Origin: Andrena cerasifolii
Taxonomy: Eukaryota > Arthropoda > Insecta > Hymenoptera > Andrenidae
DNA length: 64,000 nucleotides
NCBI RefSeq assembly: GCF_050908995.1
Contig: NC_135118.1
Span: forward strand, 7,068,001 to 7,132,000
Direction of reading: 5' to 3'
In this document: positions 23,223 through 35,700 of the stretch, piece by piece
Numbering within the stretch: the first letter of the stretch is position 1
How the letters are laid out: every line of letters starts with the position of its first letter
Program-made: the position numbers and the translations under genes
The notes under the pieces: generated by a model
Databases searched by the model: none
What the model was told of the DNA's origin: nothing
What the model saw: the letters and a program-made list of their open reading frames with translations, nothing else

Positions 23223-26200
23223 TCTCCAGCGAATAATCGCATTCGAAAATAATATTCAATGACATAACCATATGTTTTTTTACTTCGATTTAATAACATA
23301 CAATGTCATACTGTCGCGTTGAATCCATCGTTGTTTAAATTGTTTACATAAACATTCAGTTGTCAGTAAAAGTTGTTATTATTGTTGTTACCATGAATTT
23401 TACAGAGCGCCTGGTATGCGTCTTTACTCCGAATTACTCCGTACTCTTTTCAGTATCGCATACTGAGAAATAATATTTACATTTTTCTATGGTTATAAAA
23501 CTGTGTATTTCTTGTAAAGTTACAATTCAACATTCCACTTAAATGTATTACAATCTTTTCGTAGCTACGGAGTTCAAATACTTGTTGTTTACCTTCACTT
23601 TTAAATGCGCGATACGGTGTTTGCGTAAATAAAGGCGACGAAGCGCACGTAAAGCCCGATTTCTATGGAACGCAGGACACGCGATAAGATAGATTTAGGA
23701 ACACCTATTCCCACAGGCGCGAAATTGCGCGCAGATACAAATCCTGTTACCGCTAACAACTAAACGAGCTTCAAATCTGTAATTCGAAGAACTCTGTTAC
23801 CGCGAGATATCGAAAGGGAAAAGTGAGGAGTTGAAGAAATCACGTGCGTCTCAGTGAAATACGTAATATCATTTCATTCGACTGTTCGATACAAATAGGT
23901 TTTATCGTTGTGCTTCCCGCGTATTTCCGCCTTTATTGAGACGTACATACAAGATATACGAATAGAATTATCGTTCGCAAGACATAGATTACTGTCAGTA
24001 ACGGTTCGCATTTATAGGCAGACTGATCGAGAGAAAAATAATACGATAGCTCGAGGACATCCTCCATTAGCAACAAGGTACAAATGTACGTTAACTATAT
24101 TTGAAAAAAAGAAAAGGAAGAAGAGCATAATTAAGGTGTGACGTTAAAACGCGCGCATTCTGGAATTCGCCGCCGGAAAATAATTTGGAGCAACGAGTTC
24201 GTCACGTGTCACGTTTATCGTAGAAGATACGCTTTAGCCGTTACAAAGTGCCGTAAATGACTAGTTCGATTCTACCTGTACAGGGCTCCCCAGGCTTTTA
24301 GGTGGTGTGAAATATTCGCTCCTAAAATTACCGGATTACTTTTCGTGCTTCTCCGAAGTAACAGCAACGTTTAATGGAATTACGAGGCTTTATTTGAGCA
24401 CAATAAATAATCCTAGAAATATATTTTACACTTCTAAAACACGTCGTTGTATTCAGGCAATTCTCCTTTCCAGAATCGATAACGCCAAACGAAAAACAAT
24501 TGCCTTCTCGCAAGAATTTCATTTAATATTTGCAGATACAGATCCGATGGGTTACCCTATACACATACGTGGCTATCGAGCGTAACATGTATACCTTTCT
24601 TTTTTTCTCATGATTTGTCCCTTAAATTGTCACCTGTATAATACAAATAGTTTCTAGATCGTTGTACATCGGTTTATTACCAGCCCTTCGCCTATATGAA
24701 ATTTAATTACATCTCCATCTCGTTCGCCTTCTTACCGCTAATTTAAAATATAAATACCTATATGTATATATATATATATATATTCATATATATATAATTC
24801 CCTTTACATAGTCTACTTATATCGATTTTGTTCAAGCTTTATTAGCCATAGATAATCTGCTTGGTTATTTACAGAGATTAGATACAAAATTATAAACAGT
24901 TCTTAGTACAAAATAATTTTATGACTATAACGATTAAGGTTCGATAGCGTAGAGCAGGCCTAGGCAACCTTTCGTGGCCTGTCAGCGGTTTCCTTCTCTT
25001 CCTTATTCTTTCTCTTCGTAAGTCCGACGATAATTGTTCGGAGGAAATTGTAACTTTTTGCCAGGTTTCCGGATTGCGATATTATTTACACGTTCTGTAG
25101 TAATTTTTATTAGTACAGGGCCGTCGGCCGGCAGCGCCGAGTGTCGCCACGACGCTGGCAGCCGGCGACGGATATTACCCACTAAATCTTTACAGCTGCT
25201 TCTTTCAAAGTATTACGAAAGTACCGTAAACAATATCTAGTTAAATCATTCGAAGCCGACGGAAAATTAATACTGACAGTTTCGCGTAACGAAATATCGC
25301 AGCGCGATCATTAGCCACATTTCTATCGTCCCAGGAATTCATAATTGTTGCCTGGCGAGGCAAAGAAACGTTCGGCGGAGAACCTAGTTCGAACGACGCG
25401 GTTGTATGTTCTAGTGAACAAGCCGTAGATTGCCTCTGCCTGAATAGAAGATATAGCTAGGTGAGCTCTCCACAGTCTTCCGCGATTGCCTCTGCATTCC
25501 TCTCAATTCCACGTTAGGTAAACAATCGGGGGGGGGGGGTGCCGGAAATTAGCTCAGTTTCGTTTCTACGACTGCGAATCTGGGGCAAGGTTCTTCCCTT
25601 AAAACAGTTGAGTCCTTGAAGAGTTCGTTTTACATGATACCAATGGTTCCAGTGGCCACGGTAAATTATTCGTTACTCGTTTCTAAAATAAGAAAAGGGC
25701 TCCGGCCTATGGAAATATATAGTCCGCTATGAAAAATATAATAGCGGAAGAATAAACATACGATCTATTTGATATTACGTTCAAGTTACAGCCATTCTTG
25801 AGTTCGACCAGCTCGCAGTTCCTTATTTCTAACAAAGCATCTTATTAAGATTTAAAGACGTCAGATATGTTCGCGACCTTGCTTGAAATATTCCTCGAGA
25901 ACAGGATGTAGCAGACCACTTGTCCGTTAATATACAACAAACGTTTCGTTAGATTCCATGGATCCTCGAACATCATCGACCACTTTGTATCATGTAAAAC
26001 TCACTTCATCGCGCTTGGATCCGTCGTCTACTCGATTACAAAATTCTACGCCGGAAAGAAGGTGACGATAAAACGGCAATTCCACTGTCATCTGACAATT
26101 CTTTTCTCAGTGCCAATACTACACTTGCGACAGCACCAACATGGAAGATTGAACGATCCCGGAAGCCTTGAGGCTTAAAGCGTGATTGTCGATCGTACAC

Positions 26201-26493
26201 TTATTGCAAAAAACATTCGTGCAACCGAAAAATGAAACGAAAATCTCTCGAGCCTAGCGGGGATGCTTCTACCGGTTGCCAATTCATCCCGCGTCGGGTG
26301 GAGCGTCGAAGTCAACGCGGATCACGCGGGACCGAAATCCGTTGAAACGAGCGCCTTCGAGCGATCGATGACGGTGACGACGGAGGATGTCTACCGATGG
26401 GACATCCTTCGCGAACGGAAACGGCGAAGCCTTAGAAGTCACAGACGAGAAGGTTCGCTGCATCGCGCGATAAAACTGTCCTCGGAATGGCCC
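23223..26493. other. Spacer upstream of PRIM2, no gene seen
   Basis: The first few hundred bases should hold the PRIM2 promoter. Beyond it no ORF has protein-like features. A TA microsatellite lies at about 24762-24797, and a G-run at about 25529-25539. Base composition shifts from AT-rich to more balanced across this interval. Confidence 0.5.
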
Positions 26494-27221
26494 TTAAGGG
26501 GGTATACCCGTTTGAACCCTCGGAAAATGTATACATTTTGTGGATTTTTTTACAAGTCAACGGTTTGATGCAGATTTCCCGTTTTTTAACTATGTTTACA
26601 TAGTATTATGAACTACTTATAAAAAAAGTTTCAGTTAAAAAACTATTGTTTTTCGGAAGTTACGGATACATGTCCGAAAGTCTCTCGATTTTAGACGGCT
26701 AAACGGTGGCCCTAAAAACTCGCGCTACGTTCAACCAATTCACTTCCAATTTTGCATGCAGAATCATAATAAGATTCCGCATCGTCCAACGAAGGCTTTT
26801 TTTATTTCGATTCCCCGTTTATTATTTATAAAGGAAAAAGGTGGATTTTTCTCTTAGAAAAATTTAACTTTACCTTTGATCTCTCACCATTTCTTTATTT
26901 TTCAAAATTTTCAAAATCGCCTTCGTTGGACGATGTGGAATCTTATTATGATTCTGCATGCAAAATTTGAAGTAAATTGGTTGAACGTAGCGCGAGTTTT
27001 TCGGGCCACCGTTTAGCCGTCTAAGATCGAGAGACTTTCGGACATGTATCCGTAACTTCCGAAAAACAATAGTTTTTTAACTGAAACTTTTTTTATAAGT
27101 AGTTCATAATACTATGTAAACATAGTTAAAAAACGGGAAATCTGCATCAAACCGTTGACTTGTAAAAAAATCCACAAAATGTATACATTTTCCGAGGGTT
27201 CAAACGGGTATACCCCCTTAA
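26494..27221. mobile_element. TTAA-flanked palindromic MITE, copy A, 728 bp
   Basis: TTAA at 26494-26497 and 27218-27221 bound a long palindrome. The ends read TTAAGGGGGTATACCCG and its complement. The arms run about 305 bases each and are nearly perfect, with a spacer of about 120 bases. There is no ORF beyond chance. A second copy of identical length is at 62434-63161. TTAA duplication points to piggyBac-type transposition. Confidence 0.85.
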
Positions 27222-28532
27222 GGGGCTATTCTCGCCTACAGGGACGAGATCCTCTACCCTCTTTAGGGAAGACGCACAAAAAATTACGCAGTTTTTACCG
27301 ACGAGCATTATCCACGCGTACTTACTAACGTTTCAGTAAGTTGTAAACAGAACTTCAGCCACATGTAATAATAAAATTAATGGAGATACGGGTTTTTCTC
27401 AAAACAGCGCTTTTCGTGACGGCACCCCGGATATCTCAACTTCTAGTGGGCCAATCTGGTCCATCTTTTGCGTACACCTTCAGAAAACATATAATTCTAG
27501 CCGGTGGCAGAATTGAGTCGAAAGAGTTTTTCTTTTACACGTTTAAGGCCATTTAAATACGACAGAACGCGCCAAAATGAGTTTAAATTCAAAGACTCGC
27601 CATTTCGTGAAATTTTGATTTTTTTTTATAAATTTGCTAGGAGTTATAGTCGCGCTCTTACTGATTAAGAATCCTTTCGCTTTTTTGTTTTAGATCAGCG
27701 GAACAGCCAGAATAGTGCGCACCACGAGGCTCCATTAATTATTACATGTAACTGACGATATTTTTGTAACTTACTGAAATGTTAGTAAATACGAGTGAAT
27801 AATGCTCACCGTTAAAAACTGTGTGATTTTTTATGCGTCGTCCCTATAGGATGGCAAAAAATTGGCCTTCCATACAAGAGTACCCCGTTAAACGGATCAC
27901 GCTTGCTTTTCGTCCCGATATTACCCTTACAGGCGGTCGTTCCCCTGTCATCGTCAACAATGCTCGAAAACACCACCGTCCTCTCTTTGTCACTTTTCCT
28001 CTGTCGCGAGGGACATAAATTTCTTAAAGACCGTTGGATAATGGACACGCTAGGTGGTAGACGCGAGCTATCTAGATCATAGAGAGCGAATCATCGAGCA
28101 GGGAAAGGGTTACGCATTTGCACGATGTTCTATTTGAAAAAAGTTTCAGCGGAAAGGAAAACGGGGGGTGAACGCAGCTACATGATATATCGCGCAGTGT
28201 CCTTCTCGCGAGCGACTCCCCTTTCTGGAAATAACATTACAAGGTTCGATCCCTTTTCCCTTTGTCTACCGGCCGAGACGAAGGTATCGGCGAGTGAATG
28301 GAGCTTGGAACGCGGCGCAAGACGAATAATCCTTTTGCTACTGAGATTTCCGAGTCGGTATAGGTACAGGTAGGTACGTAGAGATACACTAAATTATCAC
28401 ATGAGTAGACAAGTGAGTTACTCGTTAGCAGTAGGGGGCAACGATACAGCCAAAGGCAGCAATATGCTTACATCGATGAATCTAAACGCAACTATGATTC
28501 GTTTTTCTAATGTCACGAGCAATTGTCGGCAG

Positions 28533-28587
<55 letters not shown>

Positions 28588-30218
28588 TATTTTCTTGTTT
28601 TACGTACTAATTAATGCGACAACTACGTCATCACGCGTGGTGCCTGATCTCTGTATAAAATGCTAAGTTGTCGGATGATTTCTACGTTTACAATTAGCGG
28701 AAACATAACTATCTTATCGATAACTCCGCAAGTATCGTCTACGATACGTTCGCTCTGCCCTCGCAGATCTCTCGTTACTGTTTCTCGTCTTTCCTCCCCC
28801 ATTTCTTCGTCCTCTTCGCTCAACGGCAGAGAAGTGATTCCTGTTACGTTTAAATTCAACGGACGTACATTCCTTCTTTTTTTATATCTATATATATATA
28901 TATATATATACGAATACGGGCTACGCCTCTGATTATCTACTCCTTACGCGGCGAATTACATTAAGATATATAAATAGTATTTTTAATGTTATAACGGTAA
29001 CATCACCTACATGCTAGATATTGCGAATGCTATCGATATAGTAATTCATCTGATATAAACACATGGAACATAACGATTCGAATGATTAATTAGTCGGATG
29101 TCGCGGGAGAATAGCGTCCTCAAACGAACGTCCCGCTTCGGAATGGTTCACACGAAGCGGCCGCTCAATGCCTCCGCGCATCCCCCTTCGTTTCCCCGCG
29201 AAACGAAAGGCTCCGATATGTCGATCGCACCGATAAATCCTTTCGAACGCCCCACCAAAGGTTCCGCCCGACCTGTTGGGCCAAACGTTCTCGCTGCCCT
29301 CCCAGGGGAATCGCGTTCGGGCGAGACGGAGACGGAACACGATTCCCGAAAAACGATTCGCACTCCCGGCGCCCGCTGCTAATCTGTCCCTGTTCGCAGC
29401 CAACGCAATGATAAATCTTCTCTTACATCTCGACGCATGCCTACAATGTATGTACAATATACTAGTTCTTTTTTACTCTTCTTCTTTCCTTTTGTTGTGT
29501 TTGTATTGATCCCGCCTATCATATAAAGTTACAATTATGATGTGTCGTAATCGGTGGTGCGAGCCACCACTGCTTAACAGCGAATATGTATACCCTCGTG
29601 CTTCCTCCGTAAATCACGAACAATGATATTGCCGAGCTCTCCAGCGTGATCACCACCTCGGCAACGTTATCGAAATCCTGTCTCACGAATTTCAGCCAGC
29701 ATTCGGCTCGCAGCCGCTAGGCCACGTAGACGTTCGCGCGATATTGATCTACGCTGGTTCCTAGGCGAATGCAATTTAAATTTAAACAATGTCGCCCGAT
29801 TGGCGATGCGTTGGTGAAAGAAACGTAATCTACGCGGGATTTCGATGCGGTTCGGTCGTGCACGCGATCAGAGAGCCCTACCGCGTTTAATGTTATATGA
29901 AGTTCGACTAGTCTTGACTCTGCTCCGTCTACCAACACTCGAAGCAGGCCTGTCGAAATGCCTAAACGATTACAATTAATTTACGCGCGACTAATTGTAC
30001 CAACGAAACACACGCATTCACACTCTATTTCAATTCGTATATCTCTTTTCCTTTCTCACTCGATCGACAGCCCCCGGTGCGGAGTCTTCTCTTCCACCCG
30101 CGGTTCCTTCTCCCTCTTTCGTCCCTCTTGTTGCTTCCTTTCAACGGGAACAGGGTAACTTCTAATTCTCTTAAGTAACGAGTATCCTTATTTACCTCGA
30201 CGATATAGATATACCATA
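27222..30218. other. Spacer downstream of the receptor kinase, simple repeats only
   Basis: No gene is supported. Contents noted are a TC microsatellite, a TA microsatellite near 28891-28911, and several mutually antisense chance ORFs at 29086-29509 in GC-rich DNA. Part may belong to a long 3' UTR of the kinase gene, which cannot be judged here. Confidence 0.4.
28537..28583. repeat. TC dinucleotide microsatellite, about 23 units
   Basis: An uninterrupted run of TC repeats about 46 bases long. Confidence 0.95.
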
Positions 30219-30732
30219 CAGGGTGTGCCAAGAGTACAGGACAAGCTGAAACAGGGGAGTTCTTTCTGCTATAAGAAACCGGAAGGTCGCTTGACATTTC
30301 GCAGCTTGGCGCGTCCGTGTTCAGCTGCTGAACTTTCGGAAGTTTAGTAGTTGTACTCGCACTTAACCCAGACCTAACTAAGAAGGGTAAGGGAACTGTG
30401 GAATGACAAAGGGTTGTAAATACTCCCGTAAGATTTGGTACGCTGGTTAAAAACAGGAAATGTCCACTCTACGCTGGAACAAAACAGGGAATTTCGCCAC
30501 CTTTTGCCGAAGCATAAGCTTCTGTCGTTAGGGTGAAACAAGAAATTATTTAAGGGTATTAAACAGCTAAAGTCAGTGGTTGCTTCTGGGCTAGATTGTA
30601 GAGCCAGTAATTACTTAAAACATTTGCTTTTTCTTAGGGATATAAGAGGTATTTTCAAATAAGAATGTTTGCAAAATATTAAAAATTAATTAATATACAA
30701 GACGCAAAAGTCAGTGGTTGCGTAATGCGGTT

Positions 30733-30897
30733 GACGGAGAGCATTTTCCGAAATATTAATTTAAAACAAAGTGGCGGCTATTTAAAGTCGACATCCTGAT
30801 TTTTTTCGCGTGATTTTTGCACGAAAAAATCAGGATTTCAACTTTAAATAGCCGCCATTTTGTTTTAAATTAATATTTCGGAAAATTCTCTCCGTCT
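30733..30897. repeat. Inverted repeat with 73-base arms
   Basis: Arms at 30733-30806 and 30825-30897 are near-perfect reverse complements separated by about 18 bases; the arm contains GTGGCGGCTATTTAAAG and its complement. Confidence 0.85.
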
Positions 30898-31188
30898 ACC
30901 TGAGGATACATTAATATACTAACGACATCTTTTTTGTTTTTTGATTTTAGATAATCTAGTTCCGAATGGCAGTGCTCACCGCAAAACCAAATTTTTAAAA
31001 ATGCTTCTTGGATGTCGGTTGTTACTTTATTATAAAAATAAATATTTTTCTACGAAAAAATTACCAAATGTTCTTCAAATGTTGCTCTTTTAAGCTCAAA
31101 AAGTTTTGTAAAAATGTACGCTTCCGCTTCTTCAAAAAAAATTCACAAATATTCGCCTCTTTTCGGCCACCTGACTAGGTACAACCCC

Positions 31189-31540
31189 TTAACCGCTTCG
31201 CTCCCTCGGACGTGTTATGTCGCTACGCAATACCGTTCGTGCGACGCCACAGACGAGAAAACGCGCCTCTTCTGTGGCAAGCTAATAGCGAATTCCGTAC
31301 CTCGCACTGACTCTGCACTGGTGCCAGAAAATCACTTGGATTGGTTGTTTCTGATAGAAACGAAGATAGCTCTATAAGAATCAACCAATCCAAGTCTTTC
31401 TTTGGCACCAGTGCAGAGTCAGTGCGAGGTACCGAATTCGCTATTAGCTTGCCACAGAAGAGGCGCGTTTACTCGTCTGTGGCATCGCACAAACGGTATT
31501 GCGTAGCGACATAACACGTCCGAGGGAACGAAGCGGTTAA
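31189..31540. mobile_element. TTAA-flanked palindromic MITE, 352 bp
   Basis: TTAA at 31189-31192 and 31537-31540 flank inverted ends ACCGCTTCG and CGAAGCGGT. The arms are about 155-160 bases each with a few mismatches and a loop of roughly 30 bases. Non-coding. The ends differ from the GGGGGTA type, so this is another TTAA family. Confidence 0.8.
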
Positions 31541-31965
31541 AGCCTGCCGCGGCGCGTTAACCTGCATTGGCGCGCCCGTTACTTTTTACGCTGTAACTCT
31601 CGCAATTTCACGAATTTTTCAATGAAATCTGTTTTAAAATACTTCTAACACTTGTGGCTATCATAAGCAATCGGCGGAAATTTCGATTTCTTGACATCTA
31701 AATACCCATGTACACCCTTAAGAAGACAATTATATAAAAAAAATTAAATTCATCGAACCCTGTTCCTTAACAGGTGAACTAAACTACTAAAGTATTAAAA
31801 CTTAATTTTCCCGATAAAGCTGTATTGCGTCATTCTCCGTTTCACCCCTTACCCTTCATAATTTAAAAACGAAGCTGCGACTGACAAAATCGCAAAGCGT
31901 CCTTCGATTCCCTTTAACACAGAGAATTTTCATGTTCCTTTGCGCTTGTTTTGGTGCACCCTGTA

Positions 31966-32723
31966 TAGGCGTTTAATCCATGCAGGAATGTTCACAGCTG
32001 TATTTACGATTACACGATATTGCTCCTAAGTTTTTTCGAGGATTCATCACGGACCACGAGTCCCCTCGGGTTGCTCGCGTCCTCGCGCGAGCCGCGCGGA
32101 GGTTCGCCCGAACATTGGTTACCTTCGAATGCGCGCAAAGGGCGCTTCGAGATTGGATTGTCGAATTCACAGTTTCATGTCCGTATTTCCTATACGATCT
32201 TACGTCTAAAGAGAACAGTTCCACGGATGCTTGCCAGCGCGCACCCTGATTGCGCGCCACCAATAAGTAAGTTACATGAACTTGGAGCACCATTCCGCTA
32301 CCTCGAGTTCGACACGAACAGTCTTTACCTACGTACGGCGAAGCTCGATGAGTTCGGTCTGCCCGAATTGCACCGGAGTCTTTCAGCTTCCGCGGAGAGA
32401 GCCCCGCCAGTTTCGATGCCAGGGAATCCTCCGACTAATCGCAAGAAGCTTCGAGAGTTCACCATCGTTGCCGGAAACCACCCTCGGACCTTGACGTTGT
32501 GCGCGCTCCCTTCGACGCCTCGGTTTCCCCTAGGATTGATCGAGCCGCCTGGACACCGTGCACGGGGGAGGCTCGGGAATCAGAACTTCGTTCTCACGGT
32601 TATCCAATGAGGGTAGAGCGCGTCGTCGACGGCTCGCCGGTCCGTGGTGGAGCGCTCGTTCGCCGGGCAACCGTGGCAAACGCCGTGAAAATCGTGGCCG
32701 TCGAGGTCGCGGAACGTTCAGTA
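31966..32723. other. Receptor kinase 3' flank / 3' UTR
   Basis: This GC-rich stretch follows the kinase stop codon on the minus strand. Long ORFs on the plus strand (32020-32610, 32499-33329) overlap the true kinase exon in antisense and lack any family resemblance. It probably includes the kinase 3' UTR. Confidence 0.4.
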
Positions 32724-35700
32724 TCAGGACGTGGGCGCGTAGCCAAGGTTCTTTCGCTGGAGGAACATGGAGATCTCCCGGAAGGTGGGTCTCTCGCTCT
32801 CCTCCCGCCGCCAGCACTCCAGCATCAGGTCGTAAATATCCTTGGAGCACGCGGTGGGTCGCAGCAAATGGTTGAAAAGGTTATCGGCGTTCTCCTCGCA
32901 GCCGTTGTTCTCGCCACCGGTGTCGGCGCAGTCCGCAGCCCGGTGGAGCCGTCGCAGGCTCTGCACCACTTCCTCGTCGGACAAGTGCTCGTACGGCACC
33001 CGTCTGCCGAGGTTCAAGATCTCCCAGAGGGTCACCGCGAACGCCCATACGTCGCTCTTCGTCGTGTACTTGCCCTGCGGAGATCGTATCGATTATCACA
33101 TCCTCCGGCATCGCGGAGATTCGAGCCGCGAGGTCGGTGGTGCCCGGCGTTAGAGAGAAAGCAGGATTTCAAGGGATCGGAACGGTGGATTTGCCTTTAC
33201 GAAGGGACCATTTTCATCTACCGAATTGAATACCGAACTGTCCTCGTATCTACAATTGATATCGCGTTAAACAAGCGAGCGTATTATCACGTGCAAGAAA
33301 TTGCGCGAACAGCATCGCCGCCGCGGTAAGTAATAAAGTCAAACGTAACGTATAAATTGCACACGACAGCCGGGGGAAATTCGTAAGTAAGCAGTGGCTG
33401 TAATCGGCAGCAAGCAAAACGGAACAACGCATGCAACATGGAACCGCGCGGTTCGCGCGGCTAAAGCTTACCAGAAATATGGACTCCCAAGCCATCCAGC
33501 GTATCGGCAGCGGCACCGCGCCATCGACTTTGTAATAATCGCACGCGTACAATTCGTTGTCCGTGCCGAAATCCGAGATTTTAATGTGATAAGCTTTGCC
33601 CACCAAGCAATTCCTGTAAACGAAATCATGGGGGATAACGATGAACAACGCGCGTATAGCTCGCCGGGCTGCTCTACAAATATTCAACGTCCGGACAGTT
33701 AATTAACTTCGGCCGATCGGCGGGGGGGGGGGGGGTGGAGCTTTTAACGATATTAACAATCTTCTAATTTACCCTTCGGTATCGATCACATCTCGCCGGC
33801 GATATTTGGATTCGCTCTGGTCCCCGTGGCTTTCGTTACTACGCTGCCGGCCAGCCCGTTGCGGGCCACAAAGGGGAATTGTAGAATTGTGCGCGCAAAG
33901 GGGAACACTTGGGGATAATTCTAGGGCTGGCCGCAGACACGCGAATCAGTTTCGACTTCGGAGCCGGCCAGAGAGTCCGAAATACTTTTCCGAGCGATTC
34001 GCTACGAATGAAAAAGGGCACGATCAAATCGATCTCCTGGCCGGTATGCGGGGGGGAGAGGGGTGGCGGGGGTGGAGGTGCATAGCACGGCCGCCAATCT
34101 GCATACGCGTACGCATTCTGTGCATGGCAGTCGACCGGAAGCAGGAATGGCTGCCTGCGGGCTGCATTTGCACGTACGCGTGGATGAGCTACGTTTCCTG
34201 TACAAGCACACGCCCCGCTGTAGAATTGTACGTAGACCCGTGGCGCGGCAAACTTTACCGCGGCTGGATCGCTGAATGATCATCGCGGATCGTTACCGGG
34301 CCGGGGTTAGGCCGCGACCGCTGAAGAACTTGCGGATCAGGCTGCGAAACGGCGACCCACAGTGGGCCGGGTTGGGGTAGTTAGTGACATTCGGCCCAAC
34401 AAATCCACTCTCTCGTATCGATATCTATAGATTGTACGGGGTGTCCGCGCGTAGACTGAACAGCTGGATTTCTCCTAAAGTATTGGAGATAAAATTTTTT
34501 AAAAAATATGTAATTAAATGGTTCGATGGAGCTATTTTATTAGCCGAGACGAATTTTTTTTCGATTATTATTTTAAAAGATACGATGGTCAAGTTCGGTT
34601 TTTCAAATGGAACTATTTTTTTTTAAGAGATGAGTTGATAGTGCGTTCCAAGACAAATTCAATAAGCTTTAATGTATACACTTTATTTCCACTGGTTTTT
34701 AAGATATAGCGCTTGCAAAATTACTGATTTTCACTGGAAGAAAACCCTCTGAAATAGCAAGGACCTGGGACGGTCTTGCTAGCGTCACGGGTGGCCTTGC
34801 CTGATGAAACAGATACCTACCTGCCAAAGGTCTGGGTTAGGAATGGTAGGCCCAAAGACTGGACAATTCTTTTCCGTCAGAAATATTACTTATTAATGTT
34901 AATGTTTCAAAACGTCATAACATTTACTCAATTTCCTCATTCAGACTCAATTTTCAACTTCAATAGTCTTTTATTTCGCACTTGCTTCTACGCTCGGATG
35001 GCCGGTTCTTTTGGGAGGGATGCAAGTTCGATTGGTTAGGTGAGGAGGTGTGAAAGGTGCTAGACCAAATTTCTAAACTATAGGGAGCAGATTGTATTAG
35101 GACCAATCGGATTTGCATCCCTCCCAAAAGAACCGGCCATCCGAGCGTAGAAGCAAGTGCGAAATAAAAGACTATTGAAGTTGAAAATTGAGTCTGAATG
35201 AGGAAATTCAGTAAATGTTATGACGTTTTGAAACATTAACATTAGGCCACCCGTGACGCTAGCTAGACCGTCTCAGTCCATGCTATTTCAGAGGATTTTC
35301 TTCCAGTGAAAATCAGCAAATTTGCAAGCGCTATATCTTAAAAACCAGTGGAAATAAAGTGTGTACATTAAAGCTTATTGAATTTGTCTTGGAACGCACT
35401 ATCAACTCAGGTCTTCAAAAAAAGTAGTTCCATTTGAAAAACAGAACTTGACCATCGTATCTTTTAAAATAATAATCGAAAAAAAATTCGTCTCGGCCAA
35501 TAAAGTAGCCCCATCGAACCATTTAATTACATATTTTTTTATTTTTTTTATCTCCAATACTTTAGGAGAAATCCAGCTGTTCAGTCTACGCGCGGACACC
35601 CTGTATACTACCTACTTGCTGAATGTCCATCAGACTCGAAAATTAAAATATTAATAAGAGTTAATCGAAATTGCAATTGGAACGAACGGTTGGACATTTT

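Larger units (their letters stand above)
30219..31963. mobile_element. TA-flanked composite element with CAGGGTG ends, 1.75 kb
   Basis: The left end is CAGGGTGTGCCAA; the right end in reverse complement is CAGGGTGCACCAA; both are flanked by TA (30217-30218, 31964-31965). No transposase ORF is visible. Inside lie a hairpin (30733-30897) and a TTAA-flanked palindrome (31189-31540), so it looks like a host for nested insertions. The two ends may instead belong to separate elements. Confidence 0.5.

Noticed and set aside
24950..24990. hAT-like end CAGGCCTAGGCAACC
   Set aside because: No matching inverted end or 8-bp duplication was found nearby.
28241..28258. Possible tRNA B box (GGTTCGATCCC)
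   Set aside because: No A box or cloverleaf could be drawn from the upstream sequence.
32499..33329. 276-codon ORF on the plus strand
   Set aside because: It runs antisense to the last receptor-kinase exon in GC-rich DNA where long chance ORFs are common.
34384..35039. Several ORFs of 60-87 codons
   Set aside because: They fall inside the fold-back element, are mirrored on the opposite strand and have no family resemblance.
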